From Lepidodermella squamata (lineage: Eukaryota > Gastrotricha), in contig JBLDXI010000048.1 of assembly GCA_047495785.1 (NCBI GenBank), positions 1,178,001 through 1,242,000 on the forward strand: a DNA stretch of 64,000 nt. The letters are read 5' to 3'. Below, piece after piece: positions 1 through 13,406 of the stretch (within the stretch, counting starts at the first letter, position 1; every line of letters begins with the position of its first letter). Both the position numbers and the translations under genes were made by a program. The notes below the pieces were generated by a model that did no database searches, was not told the DNA's origin, and worked only from the letters and a program-made list of their open reading frames with translations.

Positions 1-600
1 GTACGATGGTGCGCGCACCTTTTTCGTCGTATTCTGTATTTCAGCGCGTCGTATGTGCGTCGTATGTACGACGGAAAAGTTGTACGTACGATGCAGTTTT
101 CGTCGTACGCCTAGGGGGGCGTACGAGCGCGCGCATACGACGCGCCTTATCACCGAGCATAGATCTACGCATCTTTCGGCCTGCGCACGCGCGCGTTCGA
201 GTTATGCGTAAATTTTGTGCGCGCTTCGATTGGTCAACGGGCCCCGGTCCCAAAATGGAACTGCGCGCCCGGTTACGAATATCAAAGAAAGCCGATTTTC
301 GCGTTGTATTTTGTATTTCAGCGATTTGTAGTACGCGCGCTGTATGCTCTCTCGTACGCGCACGATGAGCGTACAACACATGAAAAACACGGCGAGAGTT
401 GGAGAACGTTCTTCCTTAAAATGAGCCACCACCTAATCGCGAATATTAGCTCTTTATCGCCCCATTACACGCAATTGTGTAACCGGCTACTAGCTTAATT
501 ACCATCTTTCTTCCCATTTCGTGGAATGAAAATTAGTAAACCACCGATCCCGATGCCGCGCGGACGAAGTCGCTTCGTTTCGCCGTAATAATAACCAAGT
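1..600. other. CpG-rich flank left of the satellite, no gene
   Basis: GC-rich and CpG-rich sequence studded with GTACG/CGTAC words (for example near 1, 66, 86, 106 and 121). It has an imperfect internal direct repeat: about 30–60 resembles about 308–340, sharing TGTATTTCAGCG. Short overlapping open frames exist on both strands but have biased Arg-rich composition and no splice or domain support. I see no gene. Confidence 0.55.
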
Positions 601-780
601 TTCTCAGCTGAGAATTACGCAACGCCGCTGCCCGCGCTCACCCGCGCGCTCACTCAGTCACGTGATCCAGCGCGCGAAGAGAGCGCTGTATCGCGGTTCT
701 CAGCTGATAATTACGCAACGCCGCTCCCGGCGCTCACTCCCGCGCTCACTCGGTCACGTGATACAGCGGGAAGGGAGCCG
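601..780 (+). repeat. Two-copy imperfect direct repeat, period 96 bp
   Basis: Copy 1 starts at 601 and copy 2 at 697. Both begin TTCTCAGCTGA(G/T)AATTACGC and contain GCTCACTC(A/G)GTCACGTGAT. After it (about 795–850) come short degenerate GGCTGAGAATA-type units leading into the satellite. It may be the remnant of another tandem family at the array edge. Confidence 0.8.
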
Positions 781-1162
781 TAGTACATTTTCTATTATCG
801 GCTGAGAATAGGCTGAGAACAGGCTAAATATCGGCCGAGAATAGGGCGTAAGACAATATCGGAGTCTCGCCTTATACAGAATTTCGAGGGCTATCCGCCG
901 ATATAAGATTTATTGACCGGCGATACTTGGTTCGCGCTGAAATTGCGTGCGAAGTGAGTCAAATTGGCGTGCGGCCAAGGCCAAAATCGCGATTTCCGAA
1001 GCCGATATCGACGCGATCGGCGGCGAATTTGGGCAGCGGCCGCGGATAGTTTATACAGAATTTCGAGGGCTATCCGCCGATATAAGAATTATGGGCCGGC
1101 GATACATGGTTCGCGCTGAAATTGCGTGCAAAGTCAGTCAAATTGGCGTGCGGCCAAGGCCA

Positions 1163-2309
1163 AAATCGCGATTTCCGAAGCCGATATCGACACGATCGGC
1201 GGCGAATTTGGGCAGCGGCCGCGGATAGTTTATACAGAATTTCGAGGGCTATCCGCCGATATAAGATTTATTGACCGGCGATACTTGGTTCGCGCTGAAA
1301 TTGCGTGCAAAGTGAGTCAAATTGGCGTGCGGCCAAGGCCAAAATCGCGATTTCCGAAGCCGATATCGACGCGATCGGCGGCGAATTTGGGCAGCGGCCG
1401 CTGATAGTTTGTACAGAATTTAGAGGGCTATCCGCCGATATAAGATTTATTGACCGGCGATACTTGGTTCGCGCTGAAATTGCGTGCAAAGTCAGTCAAA
1501 TTGGCGTGCGGCCAAGGCCAAAATCGCGATTTCCGAAGCCGATATCGACACGATCGGCGGCGAATTTGGGCAGCGGCCGCGGATAGTTTGTACAGAATTT
1601 CGAGGGCTATCCGCCGATATAAGAATTATGGGCCGGCGATACATGGTTCGCGCTGAAATTGCGTGCAAAGTCAGTCAAATTGGCGTGCGGCCAAGGCAAA
1701 AATCGCGATTTCCGAAGCCGATATCGACACGATCGGCGGCGAATTTGGGCAGCGGCCGCGGATAGTTTATACAGAATTTCGAGGGCTATCCGCCGATATA
1801 AGATTTATTGACCGGCGATACTTGGTTCGCGCTGAAATTGCGTGCAAAGTGAGTCAAATTGGCGTGCGGCCAAGGCCAAAATCGCGATTTCCGAAGCCGA
1901 TATCGACGCGATCGGCGGCGAATTTGGGCAGCGGCCGCTGATAGTTTGTACAGAATTTAGAGGGCTATCCGCCGATATAAGATTTATTGACCGGCGATAC
2001 TTGGTTCGCGCTGAAATTGCGTGCAAAGTCAGTCAAATTGGCGTGCGGCCAAGGCCAAAATCGCGATTTCCGAAGCCGATATCGACACGATCGGCGGCGA
2101 ATTTGGGCAGCGGCCGCGGATAGTTTGTACAGAATTTCGAGGGCTATCCGCCGATATAAGAATTATGGGCCGGCGATACATGGTTCGCGCTGAAATTGCG
2201 TGCAAAGTCAGTCAAATTGGCGTGCGGCCAAGGCAAAAATCGCGATTTCCGAAGCCGATATCGACACGATCGGCGGCGAATTTGGGCAGCGGCCGCGGAT
2301 AGTTTATAC
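1163..2309 (+). repeat. Trimer higher-order duplication (537 bp)
   Basis: About 1163–1772 repeats at about 1700–2309 with offset 537 (3 × 179), sharing the same diagnostic variants, including a rare GGCAAAAATC variant at about 1694 and 2231. The copies part at a GAATTTCG/GACTTTCG difference near 2311. Confidence 0.8.
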
Positions 2310-5300
2310 AGACTTTCGAGGGCTATCCGCCGATATAAGATTTATTGACCGGCGATACTTGGTTCGCGCTGAAAATGCGTGCAAAGTCAGTCAAATTGGC
2401 GTGCGGCCAAGGCCTAAATCGCGATTTCCGAAGCCGATATCGACACGATCGGCGGCGAATTTGGGCAGCGGCCGCGGATAGTTTATACAGAATTTCGAGG
2501 GCTATCCGCCGATATAAGAATTATTGACCGGCGATACTTGGTTCGCGCTGAAATTGCGTGCAAAGTCAGTCAAATTGGCGTGCGGCCAAGGCCTAAATCG
2601 CGATTTCCGAAGCCGATATCGACACGATCGGCGGCGAATTTGGGCAGCGGCCGCGGATAGTTTGTACAGAATTTCGAGGGCTATCCGCCGATATAAGAAT
2701 TATGGGCCGGCGATACATGGTTCGCGCTGAAATTGCGTGCAAAGTCAGTCAAATTGGCGTGCGGCCAAGGCCTAAATCGCGATTTCCGAAGCCGATATCG
2801 ACGCGATCGGCGGCGAATTTGGGCAGCGGCCGCTGATAGTTTGTACAGACTTTAGAGGGCTATCCGCCGATATAAGATTTATTGACCGGCGATACTTGGT
2901 TCGCGCTGAAATTGCGTGCAAAGTGAGTCAAATTGGAGTGCGGCCAAGGCCAAAATCGCGATTTCCGAAGCCGATATCGACACGATCGGCGGCGAATTTG
3001 GGCAGCGGCCGCTGATAGTTTGTACAGAATTTAGAGGGCTATCCGCCGATATAAGATTTATTGACCGGCGATACTTGGTTCGCGCTGAAATTGCGTGCAA
3101 AGTGAGTCAAATTGGCGTGCGGCCAAGGCCAAAATCGCGATTTCCGAAGCCGATATCGACACGATCGGCGGCGAATTTGGGCAGCGGCCGCTGATAGTTT
3201 GTACAGAATTTAGAGGGCTATCCGCCGATATAAGATTTATTGACCGGCGATACTTGGTTCGCGCTGAAATTGCGTGCAAAGTGAGTCAAATTGGCGTGCG
3301 GTCAAGGCCAAAATCGCGATTTCCGAAGCCGATATCGACACGATCGGCGGCGAATTTGGGCAGCGGCCGCGGATAGTTTGTACAGAATTTAGAGGGCTAT
3401 CCGCCGATATAAGAATTATGGGCCGGCGATACATGGTTCGCGCTGAAATTGCGTGCAAAGTCAGTCAAATTGGCGTGCGGCCAAGGCCAAAATCGCGATT
3501 TCCGAAGCCGATATCGACGCGATCGGCGGCGAATTTGGGCAGCGGCCGCTGATAGTTTGTACAGAATTTCGAGGGCTATCCGCCGATATAAGAATTATGG
3601 GCCGGCGATACATGGTTCGCGCTGAAATTGCGTGCAAAGTCAGTCAAATTGGCGTGCGGCCAAGGCCTAAATCGCGATTTCCGAAGCCGATATCGACGCG
3701 ATCGGCGGCGAATTTGGGCAGCGGCCGCGGATAGTTTATACAGACTTTCGAGGGCTATCCGCCGATATAAGATTTATTGACCGGCGATACTTGGTTCGCG
3801 CTGAAAATGCGTGCAAAGTCAGTCAAATTGGCGTGCGGCCAAGGCCTAAATCGCGATTTCCGAAGCCGATATCGACACGATCGGCGGCGAATTTGGGCAG
3901 CGGCCGCTGATAGTTTGTACAGAATTTAGAGGGCTATCCGCCGATATAAGATTTATTGACCGGCGATACTTGGTTCGCGCTGAAATTGCGTGCAAAGTGA
4001 GTCAAATTGGCGTGCGGCCAAGGCCAAAATCGCGATTTCCGAAGCCGATATCGACACGATCGGCGGCGAATTTGGGCAGCGGCCGCTGATAGTTTGTACA
4101 GAATTTAGAGGGCTATCCGCCGATATAAGATTTATTGACCGGCGATACTTGGTTCGCGCTGAAATTGCGTGCAAAGTCAGTCAAATTGGCGTGCGGCCAA
4201 GGCCTAAATCGCGATTTCCGAAGCCGATATCGACACGATCGGCGGCGAATTTGGGCAGCGGCCGCGGATAGTTTGTACAGAATTTCGAGGGCTATCCGCC
4301 GATATAAGAATTATGGGCCGGCGATACATGGTTCGCGCTGAAATTGCGTGCAAAGTCAGTCAAATTGGCGTGCGGCCAAGGCCTAAATCGCGATTTCCGA
4401 AGCCGATATCGACACGATCGGCGGCGAATTTGGGCAGCGGCCGCTGATAGTTTGTACAGACTTTAGAGGGCTATCCGCCGATATAAGAATTATGGGCCGG
4501 CGATACATGGTTCGCGCTAAAATTGCGTGCAAAGTGAGTCAAATTGGCGTGCGGCCAAGGCCAAAATCGCGATTTCCGAAGCCGATATCGACACGATCGG
4601 CGGCGAATTTGGGCAGCGGCCGCGGATAGTTTATACAGAATTTCGAGGGCTATCCGCCGATATAAGAATTATTGACCGGCGATACTTGGTTCGCGCTGAA
4701 ATTGCGTGCAAAGTCAGTCAAATTGGCGTGCGGCCAAGGCCAAAATCGCGATTTCCGAAGCCGATATCGACACGATCGGCGGCGAATTTGGGCAGCGGCC
4801 GCGGATAGTTTGTACAGAATTTAGAGGGCTATCCGCCGATATAAGAATTATGGGCCGGCGATACATGGTTCGCGCTGAAATTGCGTGCAAAGTCAGTCAA
4901 ATTGGCGTGCGGCCAAGGCCAAAATCGCGATTTCCGAAGCCGATATCGACGCGATCGGCGGCGAATTTGGGCAGCGGCCGCGGATAGTTTGTACAGAATT
5001 TCGAGGGCTATCCGCCGATATAAGAATTATGGGCCGGCGATACATGGTTCGCGCTGAAATTGCGTGCAAAGTCAGTCAAATTGGCGTGCGGCCAAGGCCT
5101 AAATCGCGATTTCCGAAGCCGATATCGACGCGATCGGCGGCGAATTTGGGCAGCGGCCGCTGATAGTTTGTACAGAATTTCGAGGGCTATCCGCCGATAT
5201 AAGAATTATGGGCCGGCGATACATGGTTCGCGCTGAAATTGCGTGCAAAGTGAGTCAAATTGGAGTGCGGCCAAGGCCAAAATCGCGATTTCCGAAGCCG

Positions 5301-6684
5301 ATATCGACACGATCGGCGGCGAATTTGGGCAGCGGCCGCGGATAGTTTATACAGAATTTCGAGGGCTATCCGCCGATATAAGAATTATTGACCGGCGATA
5401 CTTGGTTCGCGCTGAAATTGCGTGCAAAGTCAGTCAAATTGGCGTGCGGCCAAGGCCTAAATCGCGATTTCCGAAGCCGATATCGACACGATCGGCGGCG
5501 AATTTGGGCAGCGGCCGCGGATAGTTTGTACAGAATTTCGAGGGCTATCCGCCGATATAAGAATTATGGGCCGGCGATACATGGTTCGCGCTGAAATTGC
5601 GTGCAAAGTGAGTCAAATTGGCGTGCGGCCAAGGCCTAAATCGCGATTTCCGAAGCCGATATCGACACGATCGGCGGCGAATTTGGGCAGCGGCCGCTGA
5701 TAGTTTGTACAGACTTTAGAGGGCTATCCGCCGATATAAGAATTATGGGCCGGCGATACATGGTTCGCGCTAAAATTGCGTGCAAAGTGAGTCAAATTGG
5801 CGTGCGGCCAAGGCCAAAATCGCGATTTCCGAAGCCGATATCGACACGATCGGCGGCGAATTTGGGCAGCGGCCGCGGATAGTTTATACAGAATTTCGAG
5901 GGCTATCCGCCGATATAAGAATTATTGACCGGCGATACTTGGTTCGCGCTGAAATTGCGTGCAAAGTCAGTCAAATTGGCGTGCGGCCAAGGCCAAAATC
6001 GCGATTTCCGAAGCCGATATCGACACGATCGGCGGCGAATTTGGGCAGCGGCCGCGGATAGTTTGTACAGAATTTAGAGGGCTATCCGCCGATATAAGAA
6101 TTATGGGCCGGCGATACATGGTTCGCGCTGAAAATGCGTGCAAAGTCAGTCAAATTGGCGTGCGGCCAAGGCCTAAATCGCGATTTCCGAAGCCGATATC
6201 GACACGATCGGCGGCGAATTTGGGCAGCGGCCGCGGATAGTTTGTACAGAATTTCGAGGGCTATCCGCCGATATAAGAATTATGGGCCGGCGATACATGG
6301 TTCGCGCTGAAATTGCGTGCAAAGTCAGTCAAATTGGCGTGCGGCCAAGGCCTAAATCGCGATTTCCGAAGCCGATATCGACACGATCGGCGGCGAATTT
6401 GGGCAGCGGCCGCTGATAGTTTGTACAGACTTTAGAGGGCTATCCGCCGATATAAGATTTATTGACCGGCGATACTTGGTTCGCGCTGAAATTGCGTGCA
6501 AAGTGAGTCAAATTGGCGTGCGGCCAAGGCCTAAATCGCGATTTCCGAAGCCGATATCGACACGATCGGCGGCGAATTTGGGCAGCGGCCGCGGATAGTT
6601 TGTACAGAATTTCGAGGGCTATCCGCCGATATAAGAATTATGGGCCGGCGATACATGGTTCGCGCTGAAATTGCGTGCAAAGTC

Positions 6685-8950
6685 AGTCAAATTGGCGTGC
6701 GGCCAAGGCCTAAATCGCGATTTCCGAAGCCGATATCGACACGATCGGCGGCGAATTTGGGCAGCGGCCGCTGATAGTTTGTACAGAATTTAGAGGGCTA
6801 TCCGCCGATACAAGAATTATGGGCCGGCGATACTTGGTTCGCGCTGAAATTGCGTGCAAAGTGAGTCAAATTGGCGTGCGGCCAAGGCCAAAATCGCGAT
6901 TTCCGAAGCCGATATCGACGCGATCGGCGGCGAATTTGGGCAGCGGCCGCTGATAGTTTGTACAGACTTTAGAGGGCTATCCGCCGATATAAGAATTATG
7001 GGCCGGCGATACATGGTTCGCGCTGAAATTGCGTGCAAAGTGAGTCAAATTGGAGTGCGGCCAAGGCCAAAATCGCGATTTCCGAAGCCGATATCGACAC
7101 GATCGGCGGCGAATTTGGGCAGCGGCCGCTGATAGTTTGTACAGACTTTAGAGGGCTATCCGCCGATATAAGAATTATGGGCCGGCGATACATGGTTCGC
7201 GCTAAAATTGCGTGCAAAGTGAGTCAAATTGGCGTGCGGCCAAGGCCAAAATCGCGATTTCCGAAGCCGATATCGACACGATCGGCGGCGAATTTGGGCA
7301 GCGGCCGCGGATAGTTTATACAGAATTTCGAGGGCTATCCGCCGATATAAGAATTATTGACCGGCGATACATGGTTCGCGCTGAAAATGCGTGCAAAGTC
7401 AGTCAAATTGGCGTGCGGCCAAGGCCTAAATCGCGATTTCCGAAGCCGATATCGACACGATCGGCGGCGAATTTGGGCAGCGGCCGCGGATAGTTTGTAC
7501 AGAATTTCGAGGGCTATCCGCCGATATAAGAATTATGGGCCGGCGATACATGGTTCGCGCTGAAATTGCGTGCAAAGTCAGTCAAATTGGCGTGCGGCCA
7601 AGGCCTAAATCGCGATTTCCGAAGCCGATATCGACACGATCGGCGGCGAATTTGGGCAGCGGCCGCTGATAGTTTGTACAGACTTTAGAGGGCTATCCGC
7701 CGATATAAGATTTATTGACCGGCGATACTTGGTTCGCGCTGAAATTGCGTGCAAAGTGAGTCAAATTGGCGTGCGGCCAAGGCCTAAATCGCGATTTCCG
7801 AAGCCGATATCGACACGATCGGCGGCGAATTTGGGCAGCGGCCGCTGATAGTTTGTACAGAATTTAGAGGGCTATCCGCCGATACAAGAATTATGGGCCG
7901 GCGATACTTGGTTCGCGCTGAAATTGCGTGCAAAGTGAGTCAAATTGGCGTGCGGCCAAGGCCAAAATCGCGATTTCCGAAGCCGATATCGACGCGATCG
8001 GCGGCGAATTTGGGCAGCGGCCGCTGATAGTTTGTACAGACTTTAGAGGGCTATCCGCCGATATAAGAATTATGGGCCGGCGATACATGGTTCGCGCTGA
8101 AATTGCGTGCAAAGTGAGTCAAATTGGAGTGCGGCCAAGGCCAAAATCGCGATTTCCGAAGCCGATATCGACACGATCGGCGGCGAATTTGGGCAGCGGC
8201 CGCTGATAGTTTGTACAGACTTTAGAGGGCTATCCGCCGATATAAGAATTATGGGCCGGCGATACATGGTTCGCGCTAAAATTGCGTGCAAAGTGAGTCA
8301 AATTGGCGTGCGGCCAAGGCCAAAATCGCGATTTCCGAAGCCGATATCGACACGATCGGCGGCGAATTTGGGCAGCGGCCGCGGATAGTTTATACAGAAT
8401 TTCGAGGGCTATCCGCCGATATAAGAATTATTGACCGGCGATACATGGTTCGCGCTGAAAATGCGTGCAAAGTCAGTCAAATTGGCGTGCGGCCAAGGCC
8501 TAAATCGCGATTTCCGAAGCCGATATCGACACGATCGGCGGCGAATTTGGGCAGCGGCCGCGGATAGTTTGTACAGAATTTCGAGGGCTATCCGCCGATA
8601 TAAGAATTATGGGCCGGCGATACATGGTTCGCGCTGAAATTGCGTGCAAAGTCAGTCAAATTGGCGTGCGGCCAAGGCCTAAATCGCGATTTCCGAAGCC
8701 GATATCGACACGATCGGCGGCGAATTTGGGCAGCGGCCGCTGATAGTTTGTACAGACTTTAGAGGGCTATCCGCCGATATAAGATTTATTGACCGGCGAT
8801 ACTTGGTTCGCGCTGAAATTGCGTGCAAAGTGAGTCAAATTGGCGTGCGGCCAAGGCCTAAATCGCGATTTCCGAAGCCGATATCGACACGATCGGCGGC
8901 GAATTTGGGCAGCGGCCGCTGATAGTTTGTACAGAATTTAGAGGGCTATC
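6685..8950 (+). repeat. Hexamer higher-order duplication (1074 bp)
   Basis: The variant string from about 6685 to 7880 recurs at offset 1074 (6 × 179), ending where GATACAAG (near 7885) changes to GATATAAG (near 8958). Rare variants such as GGAGTGCGG and GCTAAAATTG are carried in both copies at matching offsets. Confidence 0.8.
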
Positions 8951-10089
8951 CGCCGATATAAGAATTATGGGCCGGCGATACATGGTTCGCGCTGAAAATG
9001 CGTGCAAAGTCAGTCAAATTGGCGTGCGGCCAAGGCCTAAATCGCGATTTCCGAAGCCGATATCGACACGATCGGCGGCGAATTTGGGCAGCGGCCGCGG
9101 ATAGTTTGTACAGAATTTCGAGGGCTATCCGCCGATATAAGAATTATGGGCCGGCGATACATGGTTCGCGCTGAAATTGCGTGCAAAGTCAGTCAAATTG
9201 GCGTGCGGCCAAGGCCTAAATCGCGATTTCCGAAGCCGATATCGACACGATCGGCGGCGAATTTGGGCAGCGGCCGCTGATAGTTTGTACAGACTTTAGA
9301 GGGCTATCCGCCGATATAAGATTTATTGACCGGCGATACTTGGTTCGCGCTGAAATTGCGTGCAAAGTGAGTCAAATTGGAGTGCGGCCAAGGCCAAAAT
9401 CGCGATTTCCGAAGCCGATATCGACACGATCGGCTGCGAATTTGGGCAGCGGCCGCGGATAGTTTATACAGAATTTCGAGGGCTATCCGCCGATATAAGA
9501 ATTATTGACCGGCGATACTTGGTTCGCGCTGAAATTGCGTGCAAAGTCAGTCAAATTGGCGTGCGGCCAAGGCCAAAATCGCGATTTCCGAAGCCGATAT
9601 CGACACGATCGGCGGCGAATTTGGGCAGCGGCCGCGGATAGTTTGTACAGAATTTAGAGGGCTATCCGCCGATATAAGAATTATGGGCCGGCGATACATG
9701 GTTCGCGCTGAAAATGCGTGCAAAGTCAGTCAAATTGGCGTGCGGCCAAGGCCTAAATCGCGATTTCCGAAGCCGATATCGACACGATCGGCGGCGAATT
9801 TGGGCAGCGGCCGCGGATAGTTTGTACAGAATTTCGAGGGCTATCCGCCGATATAAGAATTATGGGCCGGCGATACATGGTTCGCGCTGAAATTGCGTGC
9901 AAAGTCAGTCAAATTGGCGTGCGGCCAAGGCCTAAATCGCGATTTCCGAAGCCGATATCGACACGATCGGCGGCGAATTTGGGCAGCGGCCGCTGATAGT
10001 TTGTACAGACTTTAGAGGGCTATCCGCCGATATAAGATTTATTGACCGGCGATACTTGGTTCGCGCTGAAATTGCGTGCAAAGTGAGTC

Positions 10090-13000
10090 AAATTGGCGTG
10101 CGGCCAAGGCCTAAATCGCGATTTCCGAAGCCGATATCGACACGATCGGCGGCGAATTTGGGCAGCGGCCGCTGATAGTTTGTACAGACTTTAGAGGGCT
10201 ATCCGCCGATATAAGATTTATTGACCGGCGATACTTGGTTCGCGCTGAAATTGCGTGCAAAGTGAGTCAAATTGGCGTGCGGCCAAGGCCTAAATCGCGA
10301 TTTCCGAAGCCGATATCGACACGATCGGCGGCGAATTTGGGCAGCGGCCGCGGATAGTTTGTACAGAATTTCGAGGGCTATCCGCCGATATAAGAATTAT
10401 GGGCCGGCGATACATGGTTCGCGCTGAAATTGCGTGCAAAGTCAGTCAAATTGGCGTGCGGCCAAGGCCAAAATCGCGATTTCCGAAGCCGATATCGACA
10501 CGATCGGCGGCGAATTTGGGCAGCGGCCGCGGATAGTTTATACAGAATTTCGAGGGCTATCCGCCGATATAAGAATTATTGACCGGCGATACTTGGTTCG
10601 CGCTGAAATTGCGTGCAAAGTCAGTCAAATTGGCGTGCGGCCAAGGCCAAAATCGCGATTTCCGAAGCCGATATCGACACGATCGGCGGCGAATTTGGGC
10701 AGCGGCCGCGGATAGTTTGTACAGAATTTAGAGGGCTATCCGCCGATATAAGAATTATGGGCCGGCGATACATGGTTCGCGCTGAAAATGCGTGCAAAGT
10801 CAGTCAAATTGGCGTGCGGCCAAGGCCTAAATCGCGATTTCCGAAGCCGATATCGACACGATCGGCGGCGAATTTGGGCAGCGGCCGCGGATAGTTTGTA
10901 CAGAATTTCGAGGGCTATCCGCCGATATAAGAATTATGGGCCGGCGATACATGGTTCGCGCTGAAATTGCGTGCAAAGTCAGTCAAATTGGCGTGCGGCC
11001 AAGGCCTAAATCGCGATTTCCGAAGCCGATATCGACACGATCGGCGGCGAATTTGGGCAGCGGCCGCTGATAGTTTGTACAGACTTTAGAGGGCTATCCG
11101 CCGATATAAGATTTATTGACCGGCGATACTTGGTTCGCGCTGAAATTGCGTGCAAAGTGAGTCAAATTGGCGTGCGGCCAAGGCCTAAATCGCGATTTCC
11201 GAAGCCGATATCGACACGATCGGCGGCGAATTTGGGCAGCGGCCGCTGATAGTTTGTACAGACTTTAGAGGGCTATCCGCCGATATAAGATTTATTGACC
11301 GGCGATACTTGGTTCGCGCTGAAATTGCGTGCAAAGTGAGTCAAATTGGCGTGCGGCCAAGGCCTAAATCGCGATTTCCGAAGCCGATATCGACACGATC
11401 GGCGGCGAATTTGGGCAGCGGCCGCGGATAGTTTGTACAGAATTTCGAGGGCTATCCGCCGATATAAGAATTATGGGCCGGCGATACATGGTTCGCGCTG
11501 AAATTGCGTGCAAAGTCAGTCAAATTGGCGTGCGGCCAAGGCCAAAATCGCGATTTCCGAAGCCGATATCGACACGATCGGCGGCGAATTTGGGCAGCGG
11601 CCGCTGATAGTTTGTACAGAATTTAGAGGGCTATCCGCCGATACAAGAATTATGGGCCGGCGATACTTGGTTCGCGCTGAAATTGCGTGCAAAGTCAGTC
11701 AAATTGGCGTGCGGCCAAGGCCTAAATCGCGATTTCCGAAGCCGATATCGACACGATCGGCGGCGAATTTGGGCAGCGGCCGCTGATAGTTTGTACAGAC
11801 TTTAGAGGGCTATCCGCCGATATAAGATTTATTGACCGGCGATACTTGGTTCGCGCTGAAATTGCGTGCAAAGTGAGTCAAATTGGCGTGCGGCCAAGGC
11901 CTAAATCGCGATTTCCGAAGCCGATATCGACACGATCGGCGGCGAATTTGGGCAGCGGCCGCGGATAGTTTGTACAGAATTTCGAGGGCTATCCGCCGAT
12001 ATAAGAATTATGGGCCGGCGATACATGGTTCGCGCTGAAATTGCGTGCAAAGTCAGTCAAATTGGCGTGCGGCCAAGGCCAAAATCGCGATTTCCGAAGC
12101 CGATATCGACACGATCGGCGGCGAATTTGGGCAGCGGCCGCGGATAGTTTATACAGAATTTCGAGGGCTATCCGCCGATATAAGAATTATTGACCGGCGA
12201 TACTTGGTTCGCGCTGAAATTGCGTGCAAAGTCAGTCAAATTGGCGTGCGGCCAAGGCCAAAATCGCGATTTCCGAAGCCGATATCGACACGATCGGCGG
12301 CGAATTTGGGCAGCGGCCGCGGATAGTTTGTACAGAATTTAGAGGGCTATCCGCCGATATAAGAATTATGGGCCGGCGATACATGGTTCGCGCTGAAAAT
12401 GCGTGCAAAGTCAGTCAAATTGGCGTGCGGCCAAGGCCTAAATCGCGATTTCCGAAGCCGATATCGACACGATCGGCGGCGAATTTGGGCAGCGGCCGCG
12501 GATAGTTTGTACAGAATTTCGAGGGCTATCCGCCGATATAAGAATTATGGGCCGGCGATACATGGTTCGCGCTGAAATTGCGTGCAAAGTCAGTCAAATT
12601 GGCGTGCGGCCAAGGCCTAAATCGCGATTTCCGAAGCCGATATCGACACGATCGGCGGCGAATTTGGGCAGCGGCCGCTGATAGTTTGTACAGACTTTAG
12701 AGGGCTATCCGCCGATATAAGATTTATTGACCGGCGATACTTGGTTCGCGCTGAAATTGCGTGCAAAGTGAGTCAAATTGGCGTGCGGCCAAGGCCTAAA
12801 TCGCGATTTCCGAAGCCGATATCGACACGATCGGCGGCGAATTTGGGCAGCGGCCGCTGATAGTTTGTACAGACTTTAGAGGGCTATCCGCCGATATAAG
12901 ATTTATTGACCGGCGATACTTGGTTCGCGCTGAAATTGCGTGCAAAGTGAGTCAAATTGGCGTGCGGCCAAGGCCTAAATCGCGATTTCCGAAGCCGATA

Positions 13001-13406
13001 TCGACACGATCGGCGGCGAATTTGGGCAGCGGCCGCGGATAGTTTGTACAGAATTTCGAGGGCTATCCGCCGATATAAGAATTATGGGCCGGCGATACAT
13101 GGTTCGCGCTGAAATTGCGTGCAAAGTCAGTCAAATTGGCGTGCGGCCAAGGCCAAAATCGCGATTTCCGAAGCCGATATCGACACGATCGGCGGCGAAT
13201 TTGGGCAGCGGCCGCTGATAGTTTGTACAGAATTTAGAGGGCTATCCGCCGATACAAGAATTATGGGCCGGCGATACTTGGTTCGCGCTGAAATTGCGTG
13301 CAAAGTCAGTCAAATTGGCGTGCGGCCAAGGCCTAAATCGCGATTTCCGAAGCCGATATCGACACGATCGGCGGCGAATTTGGGCAGCGGCCGCTGATAG
13401 TTTGTA
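10090..13406 (+). repeat. Nonamer higher-order duplication (1611 bp)
   Basis: About 10090–11795 matches about 11701–13406 at offset 1611 (9 × 179). All nine monomers carry the same order of variants in the two copies. It is the largest clean block duplication I can follow in the array. Confidence 0.75.
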
